NCBI RefSeq assembly: GCF_000622385.1
Contig: NZ_JASD01000008.1
Span: 3,286,001-3,350,000, forward strand
Direction of reading: 5' to 3'
Length of the DNA: 64,000 bases
DNA from: Sulfitobacter noctilucicola
GTDB taxonomy: Bacteria > Pseudomonadota > Alphaproteobacteria > Rhodobacterales > Rhodobacteraceae
A program made the position numbers and the translations under genes. Numbering within the stretch: the first letter of the stretch is position 1; every line of letters starts with the position of its first letter. The notes below the pieces were generated by a model. The model searched no databases. It was given only the letters and a program-made list of their open reading frames with translations, and was not told where the DNA came from. Of the stretch, positions 9,928-19,350 are shown piece after piece.

Positions 9928-11304
9928 TTAGAAGAAGTCGATGGAAACTTGCAGAAGTTGCTCGACCCGCGGTACGTCTTCCGCCAGTGCAAAGACCGCG
10001 ATTACGTCACCTTCTTCGACGCGGGTGTTGCCCAAGGGACGAATGACCTTGTCGCCCTTGCGCAGCATACCGACAAGCACGCCCTCGGGGAAATCGATTT
10101 CGGCCACGGTTTTGCCTGCAATGGGTGAGGTCGACAGCACCTCAGCTTCGATGACTTCCGCCTCCGCATCCCCGATGGAGTAGACCGCACGCACCCGCCC
10201 GTGACGGATGTGCCGCAGGATCGATGATACGGTTGTGGCACGCGGATTGATGTAGGCGTCAATGCCCAGCGGGGTCATCAGCGGGACCAACGTGGGATCG
10301 TTGATCAGTGCGATCACGTAATCACAACCTTCGGCTTTGGCGCGCACACAGGCCAGCATGTTGGTTTTGTCGTCGTCCGTGATGGCGAGCATTGCATCTG
10401 CCCGCGCAATTCCCGCCTCTGCCAAGAGCGCCGCATCCAGACCGTCGCCGTTCAGGACGATGGTTCGCTCCAGTGCTTCGGCGGCGCGCTCCGCGCACCC
10501 ACGGCTCTTCTCGATGACCTTGGTTCGCAGACGCCGTGGATCACTTTCCAACGCCTTGGCCACGGCAAGGCCTACGTTACCGCCGCCGACCAAAACCACC
10601 CGTTCCTGTTTTGAGGTTTTCTTGCCGAAAATTTCCATCGTGCGCGGGATGTCGTCGCGGTGACAGAACACATAGCAGTCGTCGCCGACAAAAAGCTGGT
10701 CTTTGGATTCCGGTGCAAAAAGCGTACCGTCGCGTCGCACCCCCACAACCACGGCCCGTAAGGTAGAAAACAGATCGGTGAGCTGGCGCAGGGGCGTGTT
10801 CACCACCGGACACTCGTCTTCAATGGTGATGCCCAGAAGGTGCGCCATCCCGTCCATAAAGGTCTCGGTGTCAAAGGATGCAGGTGCCCGCAGGCGTTGC
10901 AATGCGGCGGCGGCCACTTCCTTTTCAGGGCTAATCACCACGTCAATCGGCATGTGATCGCGGCGGTAAAGGTCCGAATAAATCGCTGTGAGGTAAGACT
11001 GGCTGCGCAGACGCGCGATCTTGCGGTTGATCCCGAATACCGAATGCGCCACCTGACATGTGACCATGTTTACTTCGTCGGAATGGGTGGCGGCGATTAT
11101 CATTTCTGCATCGCGGGCCCCTGCCCGGTCCAGAACGTCTGGATAGCTGGCAAAGCCCGCGACGCCCTGTACGTCAAGCGTATCGGTGGCACGGCGCACC
11201 AGATCGGGATTGCTGTCGACCACTGTGACATCATTGCGTTCGCCACTCAGATGGCGGGCAATCTGCCAGCCAACCTGTCCTGCACCACAGATGATAACCT
11301 TCAT
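9928..11304 (-). CDS. trkA: Trk system potassium uptake regulatory protein TrkA
   Basis: A 458-residue peripheral membrane protein, exactly the usual TrkA length. It has two tandem RCK modules. Each has a Rossmann fold (VIICGAGQVGWQIARHLSG at the N-terminus and VLVGGGNVGLAVAKALE around residue 240) followed by a TrkA-C ligand-binding domain. TrkA binds NAD(H)/ATP and gates TrkH. The ATG at 11304 has AAAGGA upstream. A longer reading of 34 more codons lacks family similarity. trkH follows 16 bases downstream. Confidence 0.96.
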   Translation of the reverse strand: MKVIICGAGQVGWQIARHLSGERNDVTVVDSNPDLVRRATDTLDVQGVAGFASYPDVLDRAGARDAEMIIAATHSDEVNMVTCQVAHSVFGINRKIARLRSQSYLTAIYSDLYRRDHMPIDVVISPEKEVAAAALQRLRAPASFDTETFMDGMAHLLGITIEDECPVVNTPLRQLTDLFSTLRAVVVGVRRDGTLFAPESKDQLFVGDDCYVFCHRDDIPRTMEIFGKKTSKQERVVLVGGGNVGLAVAKALESDPRRLRTKVIEKSRGCAERAAEALERTIVLNGDGLDAALLAEAGIARADAMLAITDDDKTNMLACVRAKAEGCDYVIALINDPTLVPLMTPLGIDAYINPRATTVSSILRHIRHGRVRAVYSIGDAEAEVIEAEVLSTSPIAGKTVAEIDFPEGVLVGMLRKGDKVIRPLGNTRVEEGDVIAVFALAEDVPRVEQLLQVSIDFF

Positions 11305-11446
11305 GCGGGGTCCTTTGCATGGGAGAATAAGGGGGAGCTGCCGCAAGGCCGCACCCAACGCGTTGCAATTGTTAGAGGCTATGACGGCGCGCAAGGCAAG
11401 GGTCAATCCTGTTGCCTTTGTGTCGATGAAGGTGCAGCATCACGCT

Positions 11447-11920
11447 ATGAAACCAATGATCCTCATTGCCACTGTCGGACTTGGCGCGCTTGCGGCCTGC
11501 GCCTCGCTTGATACGTATTACAAACCCGGTACCAGCGTTGCCACGCTGAACCGCGAGACAACAGCCTGTCAGGTGAAAGCGCTGCGTGACGTGCCGGTGA
11601 CCCAGCAGATCAGACGCAATCCACCCATTTTTGTGCCCGGCGAACGGGTTTGCAATGCCGAGGGCAAATGCAAGACACGGCCTGACCGCTATATCGACGG
11701 CGGGATAGAGACCTATGATCCGAATGAGGGCCTGCGCTTGCGTGTGGAGCGCCAATGCATGGCCGACAAGGGCTTTGCGCCCGTGTCGATCCCTGCCTGC
11801 CCGGATGCTGTGGCCCGATCTGCACCATCCCGCGCGACCACACGGCTTCCGGCGCTGACCGAAGGCTCTTGCGTGATCCGCAACCCGGACGGCAGTTTCC
11901 AGATCGTCACACGCGGTTAA
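11447..11920 (+). CDS. Lipoprotein of unknown function
   Basis: A 157-residue protein with a lipoprotein signal: MKPMILIATVGLGALAACAS, lipobox LAAC, predicted lipidated Cys18. The mature part holds several cysteines (TTACQVKAL, ERVCNAEGKCKTRP, ERQCMADKG, PACPDAV, GSCVIRNPDG), which suggests disulphides in the periplasm. I do not recognise a named family; similar small lipoproteins occur in Rhodobacteraceae. The GAAGGTG 16 bases upstream is a poor site; an alternative ATG at 11426 would add seven residues before the signal. It converges on ntrX. Confidence 0.8.
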   Translation: MKPMILIATVGLGALAACASLDTYYKPGTSVATLNRETTACQVKALRDVPVTQQIRRNPPIFVPGERVCNAEGKCKTRPDRYIDGGIETYDPNEGLRLRVERQCMADKGFAPVSIPACPDAVARSAPSRATTRLPALTEGSCVIRNPDGSFQIVTRG

Positions 11921-11946
11921 CTAAGCGAGAGAATAGCCAGCGCCGT

Positions 11947-13356
11947 CTATTCGGCGTCGGCTTCCTCATCCACATGGGCCACGCGCACACCGGATTTCGC
12001 AGATGTTACCACGCCAAGGGACTTTAGCTTGCGGTGTAAAGCAGATCGTTCCATCCCGACAAAATTCGCCGTTCGCGAGATGTTGCCGCCGAACCGGTTG
12101 ATCTGGGTCAGCAGGTATTCACGCTCGAACGCTTCACGCGCTTCCCGCAGGGGCAAGGTCGCCAGTGCAGAGGATAGCACAACGCGCCCGTCTTCTTCGC
12201 CGCGCTCTTCCTCACCCGGCAGTTCGCGGGCTTCAATTGCACCCGTGCCGTCGCCAAGAATGAGCACCCGCTCCACCAGATTTTTCAACTGTCTTACGTT
12301 TCCGGGCCAGACCATTGTCTGCATCAATGCTGTCGCATCCTCGCTTAAGGTGCGCATGGGCAAACCTTGGGAGTTGTGACATTCGGTGATGAAATGCTCT
12401 GCAAGCAATGGAATATCCTCGCGACGTTCCTCCAGTGAGGGCACGAGGATCGGGACCACATTCAGGCGGTGATACAGCTCTTGACGGAAAGTCTCATCGG
12501 CGATGGCCGTCTCAAGGTTTTTATTGGTGGAGGAAATTACACGCAGATCAACGCGAACCTTGTCGTTGCCGCCTACGCGGGTGAACTGTTGATCCACCAG
12601 CACACGCAGGATCTTGGATTGTGTGCCAAGCGGCATGTCCGCGACTTCGTCAAAATAGATCACCCCGCCGTGCGCCTGCTCAAGCAGCCCCGGCTCGATA
12701 CCGCGTTCTGGTGTCTCACGGCCGAACAGCACTTCTTCCATACGGTCCGGCTCGACACCTGCGCAGTTGACGGTAACGAAAGGAGCAGAGGCGCGTGCAG
12801 AATTGGCGTGGATGTAGCGTGCGGCAACTTCCTTGCCCGATCCCGCAGGTCCCGTCAGCATAACACGCCCGTTGGACTTGGTCACCTTATCAAGCTGACC
12901 AATCAGGGCGCGGAATGCAGCCGATTGCCCCAGCATCTCGGCTGCGGAAGTGTCGCGCCGCTTCAGCGTCTGGTTTTCACGACGCAAGCGAGAGGTTTCC
13001 ATCGCGCGGCGGATTACCACCAAAAGCTGGTCGATGTTAAAGGGCTTTTCGATAAAGTCGTATGCGCCCTGCTTGATCGCCGCCACAGCAATCTCGATAT
13101 TGCCGTGACCCGAAATGATGACAACAGGCACGTCAGGATTATCCCGTTTGACGGTCTTGAGGATATCAATCCCGTCCATGTCGCTGTCCTTGAGCCAGAT
13201 ATCGAGGATCATCAGCGCCGGAGGCTCTGCGTTGATGGCCGCCATTGCGTCATCGGAGTTGCCCGCCAGCCGCGTGGCAAAACCCTCATCCTCTAGAATA
13301 TCCGAAATCAGCTCGCGGATGTCGCGTTCATCATCGACAATTAAAATATCACTCAT
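11947..13356 (-). CDS. ntrX: Nitrogen regulation response regulator NtrX, without the sigma-54 contact loop
   Basis: A 469-residue response regulator paired with NtrY. It has a receiver domain (VDDERD, phospho-acceptor Asp52, KPF at 104-106) and an AAA+ domain with Walker A GPAGSGKE (169-176) and Walker B VIYFDE (232-237). The Fis-type helix-turn-helix at the end reads ISRTANFVGMERSALHRKLK. Where sigma-54 activators carry GAFTGA, this protein reads VLFGRETPERGIEPGLLEQA (209-228), so the loop is missing and sigma-54 activation is unlikely. The start codon, with GGAGA upstream, lies inside the end of ntrY (8-base overlap). Its known role in related bacteria is nitrogen, envelope and redox control. 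Confidence 0.95.
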   Translation of the reverse strand: MSDILIVDDERDIRELISDILEDEGFATRLAGNSDDAMAAINAEPPALMILDIWLKDSDMDGIDILKTVKRDNPDVPVVIISGHGNIEIAVAAIKQGAYDFIEKPFNIDQLLVVIRRAMETSRLRRENQTLKRRDTSAAEMLGQSAAFRALIGQLDKVTKSNGRVMLTGPAGSGKEVAARYIHANSARASAPFVTVNCAGVEPDRMEEVLFGRETPERGIEPGLLEQAHGGVIYFDEVADMPLGTQSKILRVLVDQQFTRVGGNDKVRVDLRVISSTNKNLETAIADETFRQELYHRLNVVPILVPSLEERREDIPLLAEHFITECHNSQGLPMRTLSEDATALMQTMVWPGNVRQLKNLVERVLILGDGTGAIEARELPGEEERGEEDGRVVLSSALATLPLREAREAFEREYLLTQINRFGGNISRTANFVGMERSALHRKLKSLGVVTSAKSGVRVAHVDEEADAE

Positions 13357-15598
13357 GCCTGTCTCCACTCGTTTCTTTATTTTGGGGGGATGGGGTCAGC
13401 GGCAATGTTACCACCGCCATGGCCCCGAAATGGGTTTGGCCCTCGAATACGGGCGCATTGTCGAGGCTCAGCGTTCCGCCGTGTTCCTCTATGATCTTTT
13501 TCACGATCGGCAGGCCCAGACCGGTGCCTTCGCTTCGCGTTGTGACGTATGGCTCAAACAGCGCGGCGCGGTCTTCGGGCAGGCCGATGCCATTGTCTGC
13601 AATCGTAATAGAAGCCGCTGTATCCTGTGCCTTCATACGGATCTTGATCTGAGGTTCCAAATCGTCTGGAGCGCCCTTTTGTTGCAATGTTTCAATGGCT
13701 TCACCTGCGTTCTTAATCAGGTTTGTCAGCGCTTGAGAGATCATCGTACTGTCGATATCAGTCATCACCGGATCATCGGGTAAATCTGCACTTATCTTGA
13801 CAGCGGGCTGGCCTGCCTGCTGCAGGAACACTGCGTCACGGACAAGTTGGGTAAGGTCCTGATGCGATGTTTCAGGCTCCGGCATGCGGGCGAACTTTGA
13901 AAACTCGTCAACGATACGCCGCAGGTCACCGGTTTGGCGAATGATGACGCCAGTCATCTGCTCAAGGCTCTCGCTGTCCTCGCCCAGTTTGGGCGCAAAC
14001 TTCCGCTTGATCCGCTCAGCACTCAGCTGGATCGGAGTGAGCGGGTTCTTGATCTCGTGCGCAATGCGGCGCGCCACATCCCCCCACGCGGCCATCCGCT
14101 GGGCGCTCACCAGATCGGTGACATCGTCAAATGCCACAACGTACCCTTCAAGCCGGCCATCATCAGCGCGACGCGTGGCCATGCGCACCAGCAGGTTTTC
14201 CAGCGCGCCCTGCCGCGATACCTTCACCTCGCCCTGCGCTACTTCACTACCCCTGCTCGAAATTGTCTCGAACAAGGGACCGAACTCAGGCACCACAACT
14301 TCAAGCGCCAGCGACTGCTTTTCCTCGGTCCAGTCAAGCAGGCGCATGGCCGAGCGGTTGACGAAGGTCACACGCCCTTCAGGGTCCAACCCCACCACGC
14401 CCGATGTTACTGATGACAGAACGGAATCAAACAGGCGCCTGCGGCGTTCAATCTGGCGCGTGTTATCCAACAGGGTTTCGCGCTGGCCCTGCAATTGTTT
14501 GGTCATCTGGTTGAAGTACCGGCTGAGCATGGCGATTTCGTCATCGCCGTCTTCTTCGCGTACCTGCACGTTGAGGTTACCTGCACCAACCTGCTGCGCC
14601 GCACCGGTCAGACGACCGACAGGGCCAGACAGGCGTTCCGCAAACCACAAGCCGAGCCAGACTGCGGCAAGGATCAGGATCACCGCGAACCCCAGATACA
14701 AAAGCCCGAATTCGAACAGCAGGCGCCCACGCTCTGATTCCAGCTGTTGATAAAGCCGGACCGTTTCCGTCGTTTCATCAAGCAATGACAGGATGTCGCC
14801 ATCCACAGCGCGACTGACATAAAGGAACCGGTCCACATAGGATTGCATCGGAACCATCGCGCGGAATTCGTTGTTAGGCCAATCCTCGATGACCAGTATG
14901 CCCTCTGCAAGGGCTGTTTCTACCTGAGCGGCGGAGGGTTGTTCGAAATCAAAAAGGTAGGACCGGTCGCCGCGCGCGCGGATTTGTGCAGTTCCGTCAA
15001 TAAGGTAGGCTTCGCGCAGGCCACGCTGGATTTGGCGCTGCCCCTCGCCCAAAAGCGCGCTGTCGCTGCGGTTGATGCCTTGCAGGCGCGCATTGTCGAT
15101 GCTGCGTGCCAATGTACGCGCATCGGTAATCAGGTCTTCACGTTGCTCGGCTTCATAGGCTTGTGCTGCGGCCAGTGACGATCCAACCACGCCACGTACC
15201 CGATCCGAAAACCAGCCCTCAAGACCGACGTTCACCGTAAGACCCGCAAAGACCGCAACTGTGACGGTCGGGATCAACGCCATAAGCGCGAACACACCTG
15301 TCAAACGAAGGTGCAAACGCGAGCCTGCCGATTTCGCCCGACGGGCGGCAATCAATCTGGCGACCTGGCTTAGCACCAATGCAGCGACAAGCAGAATATA
15401 AACAAGATCAGTGAGCAGGATGAGACGTAAAGAGAGCGTGTTGGACCCTTGTGCCAACGGACCCAGAACAAGGTAAGTCGCCATTGCTAGAACGGGGCCA
15501 AGGACCACAAGTCCAAGTGTCGCCAAATTGCGCACACGTCTAACGCGCCGCAGACGGCCTAATTTTTCGAGACTGAAACTGCGTGACAGGGTTGCCAC
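13349..15598 (-). CDS. ntrY: Sensor histidine kinase NtrY
   Basis: A 749-residue membrane sensor kinase. It has two N-terminal helices (about 27-47 and 60-82) and a third near 95-120, then a periplasmic region, a fourth helix (near 300), a HAMP domain, a PAS domain, and the kinase core with IAHEIKNPLTPIQLSAERI (phospho-acceptor His514). The ATP-binding boxes are NLIKNAGEA (N), DNGIGLP (G1) and EGTGLGLPIV (G2). It phosphorylates NtrX and is known in relatives to sense nitrogen or redox state. The start is a GTG with GAGGG upstream. The stop overlaps ntrX. It lies 112 bases downstream of ntrC, the largest gap in this operon. Confidence 0.95.
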   Translation of the reverse strand: MATLSRSFSLEKLGRLRRVRRVRNLATLGLVVLGPVLAMATYLVLGPLAQGSNTLSLRLILLTDLVYILLVAALVLSQVARLIAARRAKSAGSRLHLRLTGVFALMALIPTVTVAVFAGLTVNVGLEGWFSDRVRGVVGSSLAAAQAYEAEQREDLITDARTLARSIDNARLQGINRSDSALLGEGQRQIQRGLREAYLIDGTAQIRARGDRSYLFDFEQPSAAQVETALAEGILVIEDWPNNEFRAMVPMQSYVDRFLYVSRAVDGDILSLLDETTETVRLYQQLESERGRLLFEFGLLYLGFAVILILAAVWLGLWFAERLSGPVGRLTGAAQQVGAGNLNVQVREEDGDDEIAMLSRYFNQMTKQLQGQRETLLDNTRQIERRRRLFDSVLSSVTSGVVGLDPEGRVTFVNRSAMRLLDWTEEKQSLALEVVVPEFGPLFETISSRGSEVAQGEVKVSRQGALENLLVRMATRRADDGRLEGYVVAFDDVTDLVSAQRMAAWGDVARRIAHEIKNPLTPIQLSAERIKRKFAPKLGEDSESLEQMTGVIIRQTGDLRRIVDEFSKFARMPEPETSHQDLTQLVRDAVFLQQAGQPAVKISADLPDDPVMTDIDSTMISQALTNLIKNAGEAIETLQQKGAPDDLEPQIKIRMKAQDTAASITIADNGIGLPEDRAALFEPYVTTRSEGTGLGLPIVKKIIEEHGGTLSLDNAPVFEGQTHFGAMAVVTLPLTPSPQNKETSGDRHE

Positions 15599-15620
15599 CC
15601 GCTGCCCTCACCGATGATGT

Positions 15621-15636
15621 GGTGCATCGCTGCACC
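15621..15636 (-). other. Intercistronic hairpin with a GNRA tetraloop between ntrC and ntrY
   Basis: On the minus strand the sequence GGTGCA-GCGA-TGCACC forms a six-base-pair stem closed by a GCGA loop, a GNRA-type tetraloop. No T run follows, so it is not an intrinsic terminator. It may protect or set the relative level of the ntrBC and ntrYX parts of the mRNA (inference). It is not an NtrC site in the usual TGCAC-N-GTGCA orientation. Confidence 0.45.
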
Positions 15637-15710
15637 TACCGCCATATTATGTGGTCCTGAACATGCACAGCCTTTGGCTGATACACGTTGGCCACGGTTA
15701 TGTGGCGCTT

Positions 15711-17084
15711 TTACATCATTTTGCGACCCCTTGTCACCTCTATATCAAGATCTGTGATTTTCTTTCGCAGCGTATTTCGGTTGATGCCAAGCAAATCAGC
15801 ACATTTTGCCTGATTTCCGGCTGTGGCAGAAAGCGCAATTTCGATCAGCGGCGCCTCGATCTCGCGCAGGATGCGGGCATACAAGCCGGGGGGCGGCAGG
15901 ATTGCGCCGTGCTGGTCGAAATATCTGCGCAGGTGCCGCTCTACGCTGGCTCCCAGCCGCTCGGTATTGGCTTGGGCGTGCACAGGCTCTGTTGCCGGTT
16001 GAGCGCCCAATACCTGTTCGGCTTCGGTCTGGCTGATTTCCGGCGCACGGCTGGTCAGACCCAGTTGCCGCATAGCGTGCTCCAACTGCCGAACGTTTCC
16101 GGGCCAGGAATAGTTCGCGAAAACCTTGCTCGCACCACTTGAAAGGCTTCTTGGCTGACCCGCCACACCCTCAATGCGCGACAGGAAGTGATCGGCGAGC
16201 AGGTCGATATCCTCCACCCGGTCACGCAAGGCCGGCACATGTATAGTGGCACCGGAAAGACGGTAATAAAGATCGCGCCGCAGCGTGCCTTTCTTCATCG
16301 CTTCGGCCAGATCGGACTGGCTAGTAGCGAGAAAACGTGGTGCATATTCGCCCGGTGCATCCATCATACGGGCAATGCGTGCCTGTACATCGAGCGAAAT
16401 ATCCGAAATTTCGTCAATCAAAAGCGTGCCGCCCCGCACACGGGCAAGCACCCTCGCGGGGCCTTCCAGATCCTGAAGATCGGCCCCTGTCACCGTGATA
16501 AACGGCAAGGTGCGCCGGTCGGAAAAATCATGGATTGCCCGCCCTATAAGGGATTTGCCGGTCCCGCTCTCGCCCCAGATCAACACAGGCAAATCGGTAT
16601 TCATCACGCGGGCAACCAAACGGTACAGCGCCTGCATCACCGGCGTGCGCCCGACAAGCGGCAGATCATCGCGGTCCGCATCGCCGGCGGTCTGTGCTGG
16701 CTCCTGACGCGGCACAGTACTTTTGCGCTCAAGCGCGCGGGCCGTGCGTTTCATCAGATCCGGCAGGTCGAATGGTTTGGGCAGATAGTCGAACGCGTCC
16801 GCCTCTGCCGCCTTGATCGCCGTCATGATTGTATTTTGCGCAGAAATCACGATGACCGGCAGATCGGGCCGGTCCTGCGAAATTTTTGGCAGCATTTCCA
16901 ACCCGTTGCCATCAGGCATCGCAACATCGGTAATCACCGCGTCACCGCGTCCTTCACCAACCCAACGCATCAACGTAGTAAGGCTTGAGGTGGCGTGTAC
17001 CTTGCATCCCGCGCGTGTCAGGGCCTGCGTCAGGACAGTGCGGATTGTGCGGTCGTCATCGGCGACCAGAACAGTGCCATCCAT
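15711..17084 (-). CDS. ntrC: Nitrogen regulation protein NtrC, GAFTGA-less type
   Basis: A 457-residue response regulator. The receiver domain has phospho-acceptor Asp53 ([10 protein letters not shown]) and Lys103. The AAA+ domain has Walker A GESGTGKS (171-178) and Walker B LLIDE (221-225). The segment between them, '[19 protein letters not shown]' (201-219), is shortened, and the GAFTGA loop that contacts sigma-54 is absent. The C-terminal Fis-type HTH is present ([20 protein letters not shown]). The same deletion is known in Rhodobacter capsulatus NtrC, which works with the housekeeping sigma factor. It lies 3 bases downstream of ntrB. Confidence 0.95.
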   Translation of the reverse strand: MDGTVLVADDDRTIRTVLTQALTRAGCKVHATSSLTTLMRWVGEGRGDAVITDVAMPDGNGLEMLPKISQDRPDLPVIVISAQNTIMTAIKAAEADAFDYLPKPFDLPDLMKRTARALERKSTVPRQEPAQTAGDADRDDLPLVGRTPVMQALYRLVARVMNTDLPVLIWGESGTGKSLIGRAIHDFSDRRTLPFITVTGADLQDLEGPARVLARVRGGTLLIDEISDISLDVQARIARMMDAPGEYAPRFLATSQSDLAEAMKKGTLRRDLYYRLSGATIHVPALRDRVEDIDLLADHFLSRIEGVAGQPRSLSSGASKVFANYSWPGNVRQLEHAMRQLGLTSRAPEISQTEAEQVLGAQPATEPVHAQANTERLGASVERHLRRYFDQHGAILPPPGLYARILREIEAPLIEIALSATAGNQAKCADLLGINRNTLRKKITDLDIEVTRGRKMM

Positions 17085-17087
17085 TGA

Positions 17088-18185
17088 TCAACTCTCCTTT
17101 GTGGGTTGAGGCTTGGCGGCCGGTTTGGCCGCAGTTGCACGCGGCAACGAGATACGAAAAACAGTATGTCCGGGCGCGGATTCCACTGAAATCCAGCCGT
17201 CATGTTCCGAAATAATCTTGGACACCAGCGCAAGGCCCAGGCCTGTTCCGTTTTCGCGCCCCGACACGAACGGATCAAAGATATCGCCTTTGATATGCTC
17301 CGGCAGACCCGGCCCGTCATCGATTACTTCGATCTGCAAGGGCAACAACTGGCCGGAACCATCGGCGCGGCGCATGCGGAAGGAATGTTCGAAATAGCTG
17401 TGCAGGCGGATTGTACCGCCACCCTCGCCCGCGGCCTCTGATGCGTTCTTGAGCAGGTTCAGCACAACCTGCAGCAGCTGGTCCTTGTCACCTAGCGCAG
17501 CAGGCAGTGAAGGATCATAATCTTCAATGATCTTCATCTGCGCGCCAAACCCCAGCAGAGCGGAGCGCCGTGCACGATCCAGCACGTCATGCAAGTTCAC
17601 CGGTGCACGAACGGGTGCAGTTAGATTGCCGAATTGCTCTACCTGCTCCAGCAACTTCACGATGCGGCGCGATTCCGCGACGATCAGATCGGTCAGCTCA
17701 AGCTCTTCTGCATCCAGTCCCATCGACAGCAATTGCGCCGCCCCGGTGATGCCGGCGAGAGGGTTCTTAATCTCGTGCGCCAACATTTCCGCCATGCCGA
17801 TGGCCGATTTCGCGGCCGATTTGACCGAATGGTTCTGCGTCATACGGCCAGACAATTCACGCGGTGAAATCATCATCAGCATGTGGTCGGGCGCACCCTG
17901 TAACGGGGCAATCTGAAGCGCGGATTTCAGTGGCGCACGCTGGCCGCTGCCCACATCGACATCATTCACGAATAATGCGGTGCTGTTTTCGCGGGCGCGG
18001 TTGAAGGCGTCTTCCAGAGGATAATCTATTGCCAGCATGTCCCAGACCGGTTGACCTATGACAGATTTGGCCGAGGCATTGAAAAAACCTTCGGCCGCTG
18101 GGTTGGCCCCTTTGATCGAATTGTCAGGCGCGATCAGCAAAGCGGGGATCGGCAGCGAGGCCCAGATGTTGTTGTCCGATGTCAT
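17088..18185 (-). CDS. ntrB: Nitrogen regulation sensor kinase NtrB
   Basis: A 365-residue soluble histidine kinase. It has an N-terminal PAS domain (about 10-110) and the kinase core with LAHEIKNPLAGITGAAQLL (phospho-acceptor His137). The ATP boxes are NLLKNASEA, DDGPGLP and ENGTGLGLALV. It controls NtrC phosphorylation under PII control according to nitrogen supply. There are no membrane segments. The start overlaps the dusB stop (ATGA), so dusB, ntrB and ntrC form one transcription unit. Confidence 0.96.
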   Translation of the reverse strand: MTSDNNIWASLPIPALLIAPDNSIKGANPAAEGFFNASAKSVIGQPVWDMLAIDYPLEDAFNRARENSTALFVNDVDVGSGQRAPLKSALQIAPLQGAPDHMLMMISPRELSGRMTQNHSVKSAAKSAIGMAEMLAHEIKNPLAGITGAAQLLSMGLDAEELELTDLIVAESRRIVKLLEQVEQFGNLTAPVRAPVNLHDVLDRARRSALLGFGAQMKIIEDYDPSLPAALGDKDQLLQVVLNLLKNASEAAGEGGGTIRLHSYFEHSFRMRRADGSGQLLPLQIEVIDDGPGLPEHIKGDIFDPFVSGRENGTGLGLALVSKIISEHDGWISVESAPGHTVFRISLPRATAAKPAAKPQPTKES

Positions 18186-19168
18186 GCCGCGGCCTCGGTT
18201 GATCCAAGATACATCGCCTGCGGAATCAGTCGTCTCGCAGCATCAGGGGTGTTTGCGGTCAACAGCGCACGGCGCAGGTCCACCGGCGTGCGGCAAGTAT
18301 CCATGTACCAGCCCAGATGTTTGCGGGCGACGCGCCCGCCGAGCGTTTCACCGTAAAACCGGATCATTTCTTCAAAGTGCTCAAGCACCATTTCAGCGAA
18401 TGCGGCACCTTGCGGCACGTCCGGCAACTGCGTTCCATACAGATCGTGTGCGACCTGCGCCAACAGCCATGGCTTGCCCTGACTGCCCCGCCCGATCATC
18501 ACACCGTCTGCGCCTGATTGGTCCAATGCTGTGCGGGCCGTCGAGGCAGAGACGATGTCACCGTTCGCGATGACAGGAATGTTGACTGCGTCCTTGATGG
18601 CGCGGATGGCCCGCCAGTCGGCCTGCCCTTTATAGAATTGACAGCGCGTGCGTCCGTGGATGGTAATCATTTGCACGCCTGCGGCTTCAGCACGCTGCGC
18701 GATGTCGGCGGCGTTGAGCATAGCGTCATCCCATCCCAGCCGCGTTTTCAGTGTGACAGGGACATCGACTGCATCCACCACAGCCTCGATCAGGTGCAAT
18801 GCGTGATCCGGTGTTTTCATCAGCGCTGAACCGGATGCCCCCTGCGTTACCTTCTTTGCGGGACAGCCCATGTTGATATCGATAATGCGTGCACCTTGAT
18901 TCACGATCATGCGGGCCGCCTCCGCCATAGGTTCAGCTTCGCGCCCGGCAATCTGGACAGAAGTCCCTTCGATACCAAGACCCAGCTCGGCTTTCTCACG
19001 GGTTCCGGGGCGACGGCACAGGAGTTCCTGACTGGCGACCATCTCGGATACGACAAGGCCCGCGCCAAAGCGCGCAACCAATGTGCGGTACGGCAAATCC
19101 GTGATTCCAGCCATCGGGGCCAGCAAGACGGGCGGTGTCAGGTCGTAGGGTAAGGCGATTTGGCTCAC
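18182..19168 (-). CDS. dusB: tRNA dihydrouridine synthase B (NifR3)
   Basis: A 328-residue flavin enzyme that reduces uridine to dihydrouridine in the D-loop of tRNAs. The TIM barrel opens with LAPMAGITDLPYRTL. The catalytic cysteine is in NMGCPAKKV (Cys102), and FMN phosphate-binding features follow (VMIGRGSQGKPW). It starts at GTG with AAGGATTAAGCAG upstream. As the first gene of the ntr operon it matches the long-known nifR3-ntrB-ntrC order of Rhodobacter. The gap to ispF is 182 bases and divergent. Confidence 0.95.
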   Translation of the reverse strand: MSQIALPYDLTPPVLLAPMAGITDLPYRTLVARFGAGLVVSEMVASQELLCRRPGTREKAELGLGIEGTSVQIAGREAEPMAEAARMIVNQGARIIDINMGCPAKKVTQGASGSALMKTPDHALHLIEAVVDAVDVPVTLKTRLGWDDAMLNAADIAQRAEAAGVQMITIHGRTRCQFYKGQADWRAIRAIKDAVNIPVIANGDIVSASTARTALDQSGADGVMIGRGSQGKPWLLAQVAHDLYGTQLPDVPQGAAFAEMVLEHFEEMIRFYGETLGGRVARKHLGWYMDTCRTPVDLRRALLTANTPDAARRLIPQAMYLGSTEAAA

Positions 19169-19192
19169 CTGCTTAATCCTTGTGCGTTTTCA

Positions 19193-19206
19193 CTGGGTGT
19201 ACCCAG
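19193..19206. promoter_or_regulatory. Inverted repeat in the dusB/ispF divergent promoter region
   Basis: CTGGGT-GT-ACCCAG lies 25 bases upstream of dusB, within the divergent dusB/ispF gap. A dyad in this position could be an operator for the dusB-ntr operon, but I do not recognise it as a known binding site. Confidence 0.3.
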
Positions 19207-19350
19207 AAGGGCGCTAAGCCACAATATTATAACGCAAGTATAGGCCAGACCAAGCGGGCTTGTGCCTAATATTTAAGCAGTAGCAGCGAGCGATTGCGTG
19301 CCATCCCTGCTTTGCCTAAGAAAGAAAAGAACACGCGCAGGAGACGCACA

